Below, piece by piece: positions 46,329-56,181 of a DNA stretch of 64,000 bases. This DNA comes from Sphingomicrobium astaxanthinifaciens (GTDB taxonomy: Bacteria > Pseudomonadota > Alphaproteobacteria > Sphingomonadales > Sphingomonadaceae). A program made the translations under genes and the position numbers. The stretch spans positions 715,501 through 779,500 of the forward strand of contig NZ_JAKNYM010000002.1 in the NCBI RefSeq assembly GCF_022865105.1, read 5' to 3'. Below the pieces are notes generated by a model, which was not told the origin of the DNA, did no database searches, and was given only the letters and a program-made list of their open reading frames with translations. Position 1 is the first letter of the stretch, and every line of letters starts with the position of its first letter.

Positions 46329-49016
46329 ATGAGTCGAAACCGGAACGACCGCCATGCCGCCTGGGCGCGCGCCGAGGCGCACGCGCCCTTCCTGCGCGCC
46401 GCGGGGGCGCGGCAGGCGGGGGTGCTCGAGACCTTCCTCGAGGCCGGCAGCGAGGCCGCGGTCGCGGCGGCGATGGCGCTCGAGTGCGACGGGATCGGCG
46501 CGCAGTTGCGCTGTCGCCGCGACGCGCTCGCGCTCGCGGTGGCGCTCGCCGACCTGTCGGGCGAATGGGGGCTCGAGCCGGTGACCCGCGCGCTGTCCGA
46601 CTTTGCCGACATGGCAATCGACCGCGCGCTCGCCGCGGCGATCGAGCAGCGCGTGCCCGGCGCCCCGCTCGAGGGGATCACCGCGATCGCGCTCGGCAAG
46701 CTGGGGAGCCGCGAACTCAACTATTCCTCCGATGTCGACCTGATCCTGCTCTACGACCCCGAGCGGCTACCGGTGCCGCCGCGGCGCGAGCCGGGCGAGA
46801 GCGCGGTGCGGATCGCGCGCGATTTCGTCGCGCTGATGCAGGAGCGCACCGCGCAGGGCTATGTCCAGCGGGTCGATCTGCGGTTGCGCCCGGCGAGCGA
46901 GGCGACCCCGATCGCGCTGCCCGTCGGCGCGGCGATCTCGCATTACGAGAGCGCGGCGCTGCCGTGGGAGCGCGCCGCCTTCATCCGCGCGCGGGTCGCC
47001 GGCGGCGACCGCTTCCTCGGGCAGCGTTTCCTCGAGGCGATCGAGCCGTTCGTGTGGCGCCGCGCGATCGACTTCGGGGTGATCGACGAGGTCCGCGGCA
47101 TCGCCGCGCAGGTGCGCGACCATTATGCCAGCGGGCAGGCGTTCGGCCCCGGCTACGACCTCAAGCGCGGGCGCGGCGGGATCCGCGAGATCGAATTCTT
47201 CGTCCAGTCGCACCAGATGATCTTCGGCGGGCGCGCCCCCGAGTTGCGGCGCGGGGCCACGCTCGAGGCGCTCGACGCGCTGGTCCAGCAAGGCCATTTC
47301 GCCGCCGCCGACGCGGCCCCGCTCGCGGCCGCCTACCGCGCGCTGCGCACCGCCGAGCACCGGCTGCAGATGGTCGCCGACAAGCAGACCCACGCGATCC
47401 CCGAGGATGCCGCGGCGGTCGACAATGTCGCCGCGCTCGACGGCGCCGCCTCGGGCGCGGCGTGGCTGGCGCGGCTCGCGCCGCACGCCGAGGCGGTGGC
47501 GCCGCGGTTCGACGAGCTGGTCGCCGAGGCGGGGGGACGGCTGCCCGCCGACCCCGACACGCTGGCGGCACGGCTGGGCGAACTGGGGCTGGCCGACCCG
47601 GCGGGGGCGGCGCGGCTGATCGCGGGCTGGCGCGCGGGGCGCGCGCGTTCGCTGCGCTCGGCGCCCGCGCGCGCGGCGTTCGAGGCGATGCTGCCGACGA
47701 TGCTCGAGGCGATCGGCGCGGGGCCCGACCCGGCGCATGCCTTCAACCGCTTCGCCGACATCGTCGAGCGGGTGCCGAGCGCGATCAACTTCTACCGGCT
47801 GCTCGAGGCCAACCCGCCGCTGGCGCGGCTGCTCGGGCGGCTGCTCGCTTATTCGCCCACGCTCGCGGCGCAGCTGGCGCGGCGCCCGAGGCTGCTCGAC
47901 GGGCTGCTCGACAAGTCGGCGTTCGACCCGCCGCGCTCGGCCGACGCCTTCGGGGCCGGGCTCGCCGAGGTGATCGCCGGGCTCGACTACGACCAGGCGC
48001 TCGACCGCGCCCGCGCGCTGGTCAACGAGAAGCGATTCGCACTGGGGGTGCAGCTGATCGACGGCACGGTCGACCCGCTGGTGGTGGCGCGCGGCTATGC
48101 CGAGGTCGCCGAGGGGGCGATCCGCGCGCTCGCCGATCGCGCGCGCGCCGAGTTCGAGCTGGTGCACGGGCGCTTCGACGGGTTGGGGCTGGCGATCCTC
48201 GGGCTCGGGCGGCTGGGGGGCGAGGCGCTGACCCACGCCAGCGACCTCGACCTCGTGTTCCTCTACGATGCCCCGCGCGCGGCGCAATCGGACGGTGCCA
48301 AGCCGCTGACCCCGGCGGACTATTACAACCGGCTCGCCAGCCGCATCGTCTCGGCGCTGTCGGTGCCGACCGCGGCGGGGCCGCTCTACGAGGTCGACAC
48401 GCGGTTGCGGCCGCAGGGACTCGAGGGGGCGCTGGCGGTCAGCTTCGAGGCGTTCGAGGCCTATCAGCGCGGTCAGGCCTGGACGTGGGAGCATATGGCG
48501 CTGACCCGCGCGCGCCCGGTCTATGGCCGGAGCCGCGCGCGCGACCGGGTCGCGGCGCTGCTCGCCGACATCTTCGGGATGGACCGCGACGCGGCGGGCA
48601 CGCGCCGCGATGCCGCGATCATGCGCGCCGACATCGCGGCGCACAAGCCGCCGCGCGGACCGCTCGACATCAAGTTGGGGCCGGGCGGGCTGGTCGACTT
48701 GGAGTTCGCGGTCCACGTCACCCAGCTGATCCGCCGCGAGGGGCTGTCGCCACGGCTCGCCGAGGCGGTCGTGCTGCTGGCCGACGCGGGGCTGGCGCCC
48801 GCGACGCTGCCGCGCGACCAGGCGCTGCTGACCCGGCTCCTGCTGCTGTTCCGGCTGGTCAGCCCCGACAGCTCCTCGCCCTCGGCGCGCACCCGCGCGC
48901 TGGTCGCCGAGCGGCTGGGGTTCGAAAATTGGGAGGCGGCGGTTGCGGCGCACGATGCGGCGCGGCAGAACATCGCCGACTATTGGAAAGAGGTGCGCGA
49001 TGCTCAAGCCGGGTGA
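46329..49016 (+). CDS. glnE: Bifunctional glutamine synthetase adenylyltransferase/deadenylase
   Basis: An 895-residue protein with two nucleotidyltransferase domains. The first carries GKLGSRELNYSSDVDLILLYD near residues 121-141 and deadenylylates glutamine synthetase, and the second carries GLGRLGGEALTHASDLDLVFLYD near 624-646 and adenylylates it. The central GlnD_UR_UTase-like helices include YDLKRGRGGIREIEFFVQ, and KLGPGGLVDLEFAVH repeats the pattern in the second half. GGGGAG about six bases before the ATG at 46329 favours this start over a GTG at 46302. It overlaps bcp by 17 bases. Confidence 0.96.
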   Translation: MSRNRNDRHAAWARAEAHAPFLRAAGARQAGVLETFLEAGSEAAVAAAMALECDGIGAQLRCRRDALALAVALADLSGEWGLEPVTRALSDFADMAIDRALAAAIEQRVPGAPLEGITAIALGKLGSRELNYSSDVDLILLYDPERLPVPPRREPGESAVRIARDFVALMQERTAQGYVQRVDLRLRPASEATPIALPVGAAISHYESAALPWERAAFIRARVAGGDRFLGQRFLEAIEPFVWRRAIDFGVIDEVRGIAAQVRDHYASGQAFGPGYDLKRGRGGIREIEFFVQSHQMIFGGRAPELRRGATLEALDALVQQGHFAAADAAPLAAAYRALRTAEHRLQMVADKQTHAIPEDAAAVDNVAALDGAASGAAWLARLAPHAEAVAPRFDELVAEAGGRLPADPDTLAARLGELGLADPAGAARLIAGWRAGRARSLRSAPARAAFEAMLPTMLEAIGAGPDPAHAFNRFADIVERVPSAINFYRLLEANPPLARLLGRLLAYSPTLAAQLARRPRLLDGLLDKSAFDPPRSADAFGAGLAEVIAGLDYDQALDRARALVNEKRFALGVQLIDGTVDPLVVARGYAEVAEGAIRALADRARAEFELVHGRFDGLGLAILGLGRLGGEALTHASDLDLVFLYDAPRAAQSDGAKPLTPADYYNRLASRIVSALSVPTAAGPLYEVDTRLRPQGLEGALAVSFEAFEAYQRGQAWTWEHMALTRARPVYGRSRARDRVAALLADIFGMDRDAAGTRRDAAIMRADIAAHKPPRGPLDIKLGPGGLVDLEFAVHVTQLIRREGLSPRLAEAVVLLADAGLAPATLPRDQALLTRLLLLFRLVSPDSSSPSARTRALVAERLGFENWEAAVAAHDAARQNIADYWKEVRDAQAG

Positions 49017-49458
49017 CAAGGCTCCCGTGATCAAGGTGACGACGGGGACGGGCGAGGTGATCGACCTGGCCGCCCCCGGGGGCAAGCTGGTGGTCTATTT
49101 CTACCCCAAGGACAATACGCCGGGCTGCACCAAGCAGGCGATCGCCTTCTCCGAGCAGCTCGACGCCTTCGCGGCGGCGGGGGCGCGGGTGATCGGCGTG
49201 TCGCGCGACCCGGTGGCGAGCCACGAGCGCTTCACCGCCAAGCACGACCTCACGGTGCCGCTGGTCGCCGACGAGGACGGCGCGATCTCGGACGCCTTCG
49301 GGACGTGGGGCGAGAAGAAGAATTACGGGCGCACCTACATGGGGATGATCCGCTCGACCTTCCTGATCGGCGCCGACGGCACGATCCTCGAGGCGTGGCC
49401 CAACGTGCGCGTGAAGGGGCATGTCGAGAAGGTGCTCGAGGCGGTCGAGGCCGCCTGA
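49000..49458 (+). CDS. bcp: Peroxiredoxin of the Bcp/PrxQ family, 1-Cys form
   Basis: A 152-residue thioredoxin-fold peroxidase reducing hydroperoxides. The VYFYPKDNTPGCTKQA segment contains the only Cys, the peroxidatic one near residue 44. The usual resolving Cys five residues on is replaced (TKQAIAF), so it must use an external thiol. The later RSTFLIGADG and WPNVRVKGHVEKVL segments are typical of Bcp. The ATG at 49000 overlaps the end of glnE. Confidence 0.92.
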   Translation: MLKPGDKAPVIKVTTGTGEVIDLAAPGGKLVVYFYPKDNTPGCTKQAIAFSEQLDAFAAAGARVIGVSRDPVASHERFTAKHDLTVPLVADEDGAISDAFGTWGEKKNYGRTYMGMIRSTFLIGADGTILEAWPNVRVKGHVEKVLEAVEAA

Positions 49459-49641
49459 CCGGGGGCGCGACCCGCGCGCACCGCGCCCGCCCTATCCGAG
49501 TTGTTTAATTCGTGTTAACCATGAGGTCGCTCGGGGGGCGGTGGGCGTTCCACCAGTCGACATCTCGTCCTTTCGAACCTGTTGGCGTCAACCGCGACCG
49601 CTCGCGGTGGAGGGGCGGCGCGCGACAAGGGAGACAGGACG

Positions 49642-50115
49642 ATGAGGATCGCAACGATGATGATTGCCGCCACGATGCTGGCGGGGGGCGCCGTGCCGGC
49701 AATGGCGCAGGACAGGGCAGCCGACAAAAAGGCGGTGATGGAGGCGGCGCGCGCGCAGTGGCAGGCGGGCATCCAGCAGGCGCCGATGGCCGAGCAATAT
49801 GCCACCGTCGCCGACGACTATACCGAGTTCAACGCCACCAGCCCGGCGCTCATCCGCGGCAAGCCGCGGGCGATGGCGCTGACGAGCGCCTACGACCAGG
49901 GCGGCGGCGCGACGCTGTTCGGCGACATGGAGAATGCGCATGTCCAGCTCTATGGCGACACCGCGATCCTGTCCTACAATTATGTCGGGGTGCAGCGCGA
50001 CCGCGAGGGTAACGTGGAGCCGCAGAACGCCAAGTCGACCCGCGTCTACGTGAAGATGGATGGCGAGTGGAAGCTGGTTCACGCCAACTTCCAGCCCGCA
50101 CCGATCATGGAGTAA
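49642..50115 (+). CDS. Secreted NTF2/SnoaL-like protein
   Basis: A 157-residue protein with a signal peptide (MRIATMMIAATMLAGGAVPAMAQ, about 22-23 residues). The mature part has the cone-shaped NTF2-like pattern of DUF4440/SnoaL proteins: a helix with WQAGIQQ, YTEFNATSPALIRGK, and beta strands ending VYVKMDGEWKLVHANFQPAP. Members serve as enzymes or binding proteins, and no catalytic residue is certain. The ATG at 49642 has GGGAGACAGG upstream. The 183-base gap before it holds no feature I recognise. Confidence 0.75.
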   Translation: MRIATMMIAATMLAGGAVPAMAQDRAADKKAVMEAARAQWQAGIQQAPMAEQYATVADDYTEFNATSPALIRGKPRAMALTSAYDQGGGATLFGDMENAHVQLYGDTAILSYNYVGVQRDREGNVEPQNAKSTRVYVKMDGEWKLVHANFQPAPIME

Positions 50116-50186
50116 GGCCGGGGCGGCGGGCGGGGCGGCCGCGCGCCTCCCCGCCCGTCGGCCGCGATGTCCGCCAAAAGCCTGTC

Positions 50187-50216
50187 TTGGCAGGGCGGGC
50201 GGGCTCGTGCTAGCGG
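50187..50216 (+). promoter_or_regulatory. Promoter of sdhB
   Basis: TTGGCA (50187-50192), an 18-base spacer and TAGCGG (50211-50216) form a sigma-70-type pair with a CTAG-containing -10. The expected leader is about 25 bases to the GTG at 50249. Confidence 0.55.
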
Positions 50217-50248
50217 GCCTTCCAACTGCTAGTTGAAGGACAAGTGTC

Positions 50249-51028
50249 GTGGCGGAATTTCGTCTTCCCAAGAACAGCCGTGTGCAGAAGGGCAAGGCCC
50301 ATCCCGCGCAGGAGGGCGCGAACCTCAAGACGGTGAAAATCTACCGCTACGACCCCGAGACGGGCGAGAACCCGCGCTACGACACTTACGAGATCGACCT
50401 CGACAAGTGCGGGCCGATGGTCCTCGACGCGATCATCAAGATCAAGAACGAGATCGACCCCACGCTGACCTTCCGCCGCTCGTGCCGCGAGGGCATCTGC
50501 GGGTCGTGCGCGATGAACATGGACGGCAAGAACGGGCTCGCCTGCACCTCGGCGATCGAGGATTACAAGGGCACGCTGACGATCCACCCGCTGCCGCACA
50601 TGGAAGTGGTCAAAGACCTCGTCGGCGACTTCACCCACTTCTACGCGCAATATGCCTCGATCCAGCCGTGGCTCAAGTCGGAGAGCCCCGAGCCCTCGGG
50701 CAAGGAGCGCGAGCAGGCCCCCGAGGACCGCGCCAAGCTCGACGGCCTCTACGAGTGCATCCTGTGCGCCTGCTGCTCGACCAGCTGCCCGAGCTACTGG
50801 TGGAACTCGGACCGCTTCCTCGGCCCCGCGATCCTGCTGCAGGCCTATCGCTGGATCGCCGACAGCCGCGATGAAGCCACCGGCGAGCGGCTCGACCAGC
50901 TCGAGGACCCCTACCGGCTCTATCGCTGCCACACGATCATGAACTGCGCCAACGCCTGCCCCAAGGGCTTGAACCCGGCTAAGGCGATCGCCGAGACCAA
51001 GAAGCTGATCGCCGAGCGCGCGGCTTGA
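50249..51028 (+). CDS. sdhB: Succinate dehydrogenase iron-sulfur subunit
   Basis: A 259-residue subunit with three clusters: the [2Fe-2S] ligands in [22 protein letters not shown], the [4Fe-4S] group in [11 protein letters not shown] and the [3Fe-4S] group in [14 protein letters not shown]. It passes electrons from the flavoprotein SdhA to ubiquinone in the inner membrane (complex II). The start is GTG at 50249. sdhC, sdhD and sdhA are not adjacent, which is unusual, and it has its own promoter. A GC-rich inverted repeat (50128-50156) lies upstream. Confidence 0.96.
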   Translation: MAEFRLPKNSRVQKGKAHPAQEGANLKTVKIYRYDPETGENPRYDTYEIDLDKCGPMVLDAIIKIKNEIDPTLTFRRSCREGICGSCAMNMDGKNGLACTSAIEDYKGTLTIHPLPHMEVVKDLVGDFTHFYAQYASIQPWLKSESPEPSGKEREQAPEDRAKLDGLYECILCACCSTSCPSYWWNSDRFLGPAILLQAYRWIADSRDEATGERLDQLEDPYRLYRCHTIMNCANACPKGLNPAKAIAETKKLIAERAA

Positions 51029-51054
51029 CGCTGCGCGCCCGCGCGGCCTAGCGC
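51025..51054 (+). promoter_or_regulatory. Promoter of the PaaI-type gene, leaderless geometry
   Basis: TTGACG (51025-51030) overlaps the end of sdhB. An 18-base spacer leads to TAGCGC (51049-51054), and the ATG follows after seven bases. Confidence 0.5.
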
Positions 51055-51061
51055 GGCGGGC

Positions 51062-51553
51062 ATGACAAGCAAGCAAGCACCGCGCGCGCCCGAGATCGAG
51101 GAGCATCCCGACCATCCCGGCTGGTACTGGTGGGGCGGGTGGAAGAAGCCCGACAGCTTCGCCGCGCAGGTCGGGCTGATGCTGTTCAAGCAGGGTGACG
51201 AGCCCGGCACCGGAATCGTGCGCATGTTCCCCGAGGAACGCCACCTCAACCCCGGCGGGTCGGTGCATGGCGGCTGCGTCATGACCTTCATCGACATGGC
51301 GATGTTCGCGGGCGGGTTCGCGGCCGGGATGGAGCGCGCGCATTATGTCACGCTCGACTGCCACACGCGCTTCATGGACCGCGCGCGCGCGGGCAAGCCG
51401 CTCGACTGCCTCGTGCGGATCGAGCGCGCGACCCCCGGCGGGATCGTCTTCCTGTCGGGCATCGTGACGCAGGAAGGGCGCCCCTGCTATTCGTACAACG
51501 GGACCGCCAAGAAGGTGCGCGACCCGCGCAAGAAGGCCGATGACGAGCGCTGA
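51062..51553 (+). CDS. PaaI family hotdog thioesterase
   Basis: A 163-residue hotdog-fold protein. The RHLNPGGSVHGGCVMTFIDMAMFAG segment near residues 59-84 is the HGG-type active site and helix of PaaI/acyl-CoA thioesterases. CHTRFMDRARAGKPLDCLVRI follows as the next strands. It probably hydrolyses an acyl-CoA, but the substrate is unknown. Its end overlaps zapE by 14 bases, so the pair is cotranscribed. Confidence 0.82.
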   Translation: MTSKQAPRAPEIEEHPDHPGWYWWGGWKKPDSFAAQVGLMLFKQGDEPGTGIVRMFPEERHLNPGGSVHGGCVMTFIDMAMFAGGFAAGMERAHYVTLDCHTRFMDRARAGKPLDCLVRIERATPGGIVFLSGIVTQEGRPCYSYNGTAKKVRDPRKKADDER

Positions 51554-52670
51554 GGGCCCCGTCGGCCACGCCTATCGCGCGCTGGTCGAGGCGGGCGAGC
51601 TGCGCGCCGACGCCGACCAGGCCCGCGCGGTCGCGGCGCTCGACAAGTTCGCCGCCGATCTCGGCAAGACGCGCCGCGGTTTCCTGTCGCGCATGTTCGG
51701 GCGCGAGACCCCCGCGCCCTGCGGGGTCTACATGTGGGGCGGGGTGGGGCGCGGCAAGTCGATGCTGATGGACCTCGCCTTCGAGAGCATCGCGATCGAG
51801 CGCAAGAAGCGCTCGCATTTCGCGCCCTTCATGCTCGGCGTGCACCAGCGGCTGCGGCGAAAGCGCGAGGCGGGGGTCGAGGACGCGCTGATCCGCGTCG
51901 CCGAGGATATCGCCGAGGAGGCGCGCTTCCTCGCCTTCGACGAGATGATGGTCACCAATTCGGCCGACGCGATGATCATGAGCCGGCTGTTCACCGCGCT
52001 GATCGAGCGCGGGGTGGGGGTGGTGACCACCTCCAACCGGCCGCCCTCGGACCTCTACAAGGACGGGTTGAACCGCGAGCTCTTCCTGCCCTTCATCGAA
52101 CTGATCGAGCGCCAGATGCGCGTGGTGCCGCTGAACGGGCCGACCGACTATCGGATCGGGCGGATGAAGGGGATGCGGCTGTGGCACGCCCCGCTCGGCG
52201 ATGCGACGACGAAGGCGGTGCAGGCGGCGTTTCGCGAGCTGACCGGGCATGACGATGCGGAAGCGCAGAACGTGCCCTCGATGGACCTCGACGTCGGCGG
52301 CGGGCGCAGCCTGCATGTCCCCAAGGCGCTCGGCGGGGTCGGGGTGTTCAGCTTCAAGCGCTTGTGCGGCGAGCCGCGCGGGAGCGCCGACTATCTCGCC
52401 ATCGCGCGCGCCTTCCACACCGTGATCCTCGTCGGGGTGCCGGTGATGGGCCCCGAGATGCGCAACGAGGCGGCGCGCTTCGTCCAATTGATCGACGCGC
52501 TCTACGAACATGGGGTGAAGCTGATCGCGGCGGCGGCGGCGGCGCCCGAGGTGCTCTACCCGGCGGGCGATGGCAGCTTCGAATTCGAGCGCACGGTGAG
52601 CCGCCTCGAGGAGATGCGCAGCGCCGACTATCTCGAGGAAGGGCACCGCCCCGAGGGGCGCGAAGCCTGA
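51540..52670 (+). CDS. zapE: Cell division ATPase ZapE (AFG1-like)
   Basis: A 376-residue AAA-type ATPase. Walker A is GGVGRGKS near residues 69-76, Walker B is FLAFDEMMVTN near 136-146 and the sensor segment is VVTTSNRPPSDLYKDGLNR near 160-178. In E. coli ZapE acts at the Z-ring under oxygen limitation, and AFG1 homologues help turn over respiratory proteins, so a place beside sdhB is suggestive. The start overlaps the PaaI-like gene. A terminator follows. Confidence 0.9.
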   Translation: MTSAEGPVGHAYRALVEAGELRADADQARAVAALDKFAADLGKTRRGFLSRMFGRETPAPCGVYMWGGVGRGKSMLMDLAFESIAIERKKRSHFAPFMLGVHQRLRRKREAGVEDALIRVAEDIAEEARFLAFDEMMVTNSADAMIMSRLFTALIERGVGVVTTSNRPPSDLYKDGLNRELFLPFIELIERQMRVVPLNGPTDYRIGRMKGMRLWHAPLGDATTKAVQAAFRELTGHDDAEAQNVPSMDLDVGGGRSLHVPKALGGVGVFSFKRLCGEPRGSADYLAIARAFHTVILVGVPVMGPEMRNEAARFVQLIDALYEHGVKLIAAAAAAPEVLYPAGDGSFEFERTVSRLEEMRSADYLEEGHRPEGREA

Positions 52671-52675
52671 CAAGA

Positions 52676-52699
52676 AAAAGGGGAGCGCGATGGCTCCCC
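52676..52699. terminator. Bidirectional terminator between zapE and the 52724 gene
   Basis: Perfect 7-bp stem GGGGAGC/GCTCCCC (52680-52686, 52693-52699) with a 6-base loop. Read on the minus strand it is followed by TTTT and TCTTG, a good intrinsic terminator for the convergent gene. On the plus strand only TTCCTC follows. Confidence 0.7.
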
Positions 52700-52723
52700 T
52701 TCCTCGTTCGATGGCGATTTCGA

Positions 52724-53506
52724 TCAGATCAGGCTGGCGGCGGGTTCGGCCTTGTGCGCGGTCGCCAGCGCGACCCAGCCGATCGGCTGGATCGCGTAGC
52801 GGGTACCGTGGGTGACCGGGCTCTCGACCGCCTTGGCGAGCCCCGCCTCGACCATGTCGTCGAGCTTCTCGGTGACCTTGAAGCGCGGCATCTCGAGGTC
52901 GGCGGCCACCCCGGCGGCGGTGCGATAGTCGCGCGCCGTGAGCGCCTTGAGGATCGCCTGGTCGTCGCGGCCGAGCGACTGGACGAACAGCTGCTGCGCC
53001 TCCGACAGGTCGTTGGCGGCCTTCTTGTGCGCCTCGGCCTGCTTCTTGGCGGCGGCGCCCTTGGCCTCCGAGCGGGGAGCGGCGGCGCGGTCGTCGACAT
53101 ATTCGGCCAGCGCGCGGTTGGTCGCCTGCGCTTCCTTGAGCTGGCCGCGCATCGCGTCGACATCATCGACGATGCGGCGCGAGGAGCTTTCGACGAAGAA
53201 GCGGCTGGCATAGCTGGCGACGAGGCCGAGCCCGAACAGGATGACGAGGTTCTCGTAGATCTCGCCCCAGCTGGCGTCGAAGACGTTGGCGACGAGGTCC
53301 GAGCGCACGAGGCTCAGCAGCAGCGGGACCGCGCCGGCGGCGACGATGCCGACCATCACGTAGGTGGCGAGCCCGTAGCGGCGCGCGTTGCGGCGCCCGG
53401 TGCTGCCCATTTCGTGCCCCGCCGGATGACCCATGAGCCAGGCGGCCACGCTGCCGATCAGCGCGGCACCCAGGATGATGCCGGCAACGGCAATGACCTT
53501 ATCCAT
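52724..53506 (-). CDS. Membrane protein with a winged-helix-like cytoplasmic tail
   Basis: A 260-residue protein with three hydrophobic segments (about residues 4-26, 47-68 and 84-106), a coiled-coil-prone linker (SSRRIVDDVDAMRGQLKEAQ, then an Ala/Lys-rich helix) and a C-terminal domain: DDQAILKALTARDYRTAAGVAADLEMPRFKVTEKLDDMVEAGLAKAV followed by a TRYAIQPIGW wing. That order (helix, helix, recognition-like helix, beta wing) looks like a MarR-type winged helix. I know no named family with certainty. It may sense the membrane and bind DNA, or use the fold for protein contact. Confidence 0.6.
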   Translation of the reverse strand: MDKVIAVAGIILGAALIGSVAAWLMGHPAGHEMGSTGRRNARRYGLATYVMVGIVAAGAVPLLLSLVRSDLVANVFDASWGEIYENLVILFGLGLVASYASRFFVESSSRRIVDDVDAMRGQLKEAQATNRALAEYVDDRAAAPRSEAKGAAAKKQAEAHKKAANDLSEAQQLFVQSLGRDDQAILKALTARDYRTAAGVAADLEMPRFKVTEKLDDMVEAGLAKAVESPVTHGTRYAIQPIGWVALATAHKAEPAASLI

Positions 53507-53593
53507 GTTAGTTTTCCCCAATCCCCGGAATTTTCAGTGCCTTAACGCGAAGGCGGCGGGTCGACCGATTCCAAATCGAGCGCGCGGAGTCAA

Positions 53594-53626
53594 ATGCGGC
53601 GCGGCCCGTGGGGGGCCGCGCCGCAT
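53594..53626 (-). terminator. 14-bp perfect hairpin after the 53656 gene
   Basis: Fourteen-base arms (53594-53607 and 53613-53626) pair perfectly around a 5-base loop. It is 29 bases beyond the stop of the small secreted protein on the minus strand. Only TTTGA follows, so it is a probable but T-poor terminator. Confidence 0.6.
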
Positions 53627-53655
53627 CGCACGGTTAACCGCGTCGCGACGCCGCG

Positions 53656-54033
53656 CTAGAGGATGGCGCGGAGCACCTCGCGCACGATCAGCGTGGTCGG
53701 ATCGACGCGATAGATATAGTTGTCGTCGTAGATATAGCGGCTGCGCGGGTCGAGGTCGTAGCGGTTGCGCAGCTCGTAGGGGATGCGATCGTAGGGGGTG
53801 TAGCCCGAGAAGGCGCGGTCGAAACGATAGCCGGTTTCGTAGCGCTTCTTGGCCTGACCCGGGGGCAGACAGCCGTTGCGCTTCTTGGCCAGCCCCGGGG
53901 GGCAGGCGGGCTGCGCGTGCATGGCCCCATGCGCGGCATGCTTGCCGCCGCCGGCGTGGGCGGGCGGCTGCGCGAGGGCCGGGGTGGCGACGAGGGCGGC
54001 GGTGCCAGCAAGGGCGATGAGCATCTTGTTCAT
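53656..54033 (-). CDS. Small secreted protein, RcnB-like
   Basis: A 125-residue protein with a signal peptide (MNKMLIALAGTAALVATPALA), a His/Ala/Gly-rich stretch, and two ACPPGLAKKRNGC/LPPGQAKKR modules seen in many sphingomonad periplasmic proteins annotated RcnB-like. The rest is Tyr/Arg-rich (RYIYDDNYIYRVDPTTLIVREVL). The role is unknown. E. coli RcnB is a periplasmic metal-homeostasis protein. A TATATT box ends 7 bases before the ATG, so a leaderless transcript is likely. A hairpin lies just after the stop. Confidence 0.6.
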   Translation of the reverse strand: MNKMLIALAGTAALVATPALAQPPAHAGGGKHAAHGAMHAQPACPPGLAKKRNGCLPPGQAKKRYETGYRFDRAFSGYTPYDRIPYELRNRYDLDPRSRYIYDDNYIYRVDPTTLIVREVLRAIL

Positions 54034-54223
54034 GCGCAACAATATAGGCGAAATCGGCTGAATTACAGCTGACGGAAAGCGCGCTTTTCCGGGGTTCGCG
54101 GCGGATCGTCGCCCGCCAGCCACGGTTCGGCGTAAATCGCCCACGCGGGGCCGCGACGCGCCGCGGCGGCGGCGGCGAGGCGCGGTTCGGCGCGCCGGCG
54201 TGCACTTTGCCACGCGCGGGGTG

Positions 54224-55274
<1,051 letters not shown>

Positions 55275-55288
55275 GGAACAGCGACACC

Positions 55289-56173
55289 ATGAGCATTCTC
55301 GTCGACAAGAATACCAAGGTCATCACGCAGGGGATGACCGGCGATACCGGCACCTTCCATACCCAGCAGGCGATGGACTACGGCACCAACATGGTCGCCG
55401 GCGTCACCCCGGGCAAGGGCGGGATGACCCATCTCGGGCTGCCCGTCTTCGACACCGTGCGCGAGGCCAAGGAACAGACCGGCGCCGACGCCTCGGTCAT
55501 CTACGTCCCGCCCCCCTTCGCGGCGGATTCGATCCTCGAGGCGATCGCCGCCGAGATCCCGCTGATCGTCGCCATCACCGAGGGCATCCCGGTGCTCGAC
55601 ATGGTCAAGGTGAAGCGCGCATTGGACGGCTCGAAGTCGCGCCTCATCGGCCCCAACTGCCCGGGCGTGCTGACGCCGGGCGAGTGTAAGATCGGCATCA
55701 TGCCGGGCAAGATCTTCTCGAAGGGCTCGGTCGGCGTCGTCAGCCGCTCGGGCACGCTCACCTACGAAGCGGTGTTCCAGACCACCAACGAGGGCCTTGG
55801 GCAGACCACCGCGGTCGGGATCGGCGGCGACCCCGTCAACGGCACCAACTTCATCGACGTGCTCGAGCTGTTCCTCGCCGACGATGCCACCGAGAGCATC
55901 ATCATGATCGGCGAGATCGGCGGTAGCGCCGAGGAAGAAGCCGCGCAGTTCCTCGCCGACGAGGCCAAGAAGGGCCGGGCCAAGCCGACCGTCGGCTTCA
56001 TCGCCGGGCGCACCGCGCCGCCGGGACGCCGCATGGGCCATGCCGGGGCGATCGTCTCGGGCGGGCAGGGCGGCGCCGAGGACAAGATCGCGGCGATGGA
56101 AGCGGCGGGCATCACCGTCTCGCCCTCGCCCAGCGAACTGGGCACCACGCTCAAGCGGGTGCTGCAGGGCTGA
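55289..56173 (+). CDS. sucD: Succinyl-CoA synthetase alpha subunit
   Basis: A 294-residue subunit that carries the phospho-His and binds Co[14 protein letters not shown] near residues 12-24, [12 protein letters not shown] near 123 and GHAGAIVSG near 247 with the active-site His. It makes succinate and ATP or GTP from succinyl-CoA together with SucC. sucC, normally directly upstream, is absent here. AAGGAACA precedes the ATG. An intrinsic terminator follows the stop, before sucA. Confidence 0.96.
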   Translation: MSILVDKNTKVITQGMTGDTGTFHTQQAMDYGTNMVAGVTPGKGGMTHLGLPVFDTVREAKEQTGADASVIYVPPPFAADSILEAIAAEIPLIVAITEGIPVLDMVKVKRALDGSKSRLIGPNCPGVLTPGECKIGIMPGKIFSKGSVGVVSRSGTLTYEAVFQTTNEGLGQTTAVGIGGDPVNGTNFIDVLELFLADDATESIIMIGEIGGSAEEEAAQFLADEAKKGRAKPTVGFIAGRTAPPGRRMGHAGAIVSGGQGGAEDKIAAMEAAGITVSPSPSELGTTLKRVLQG

Positions 56174-56181
56174 ACGAGCGC

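Noticed and set aside
50128-50156. 8-bp GC inverted repeat after the NTF2-like gene as a terminator
   Set aside because: GGGCGGGG/CCCCGCCC pairs well but has no T-tract, and such GC repeats are common by chance in this composition.
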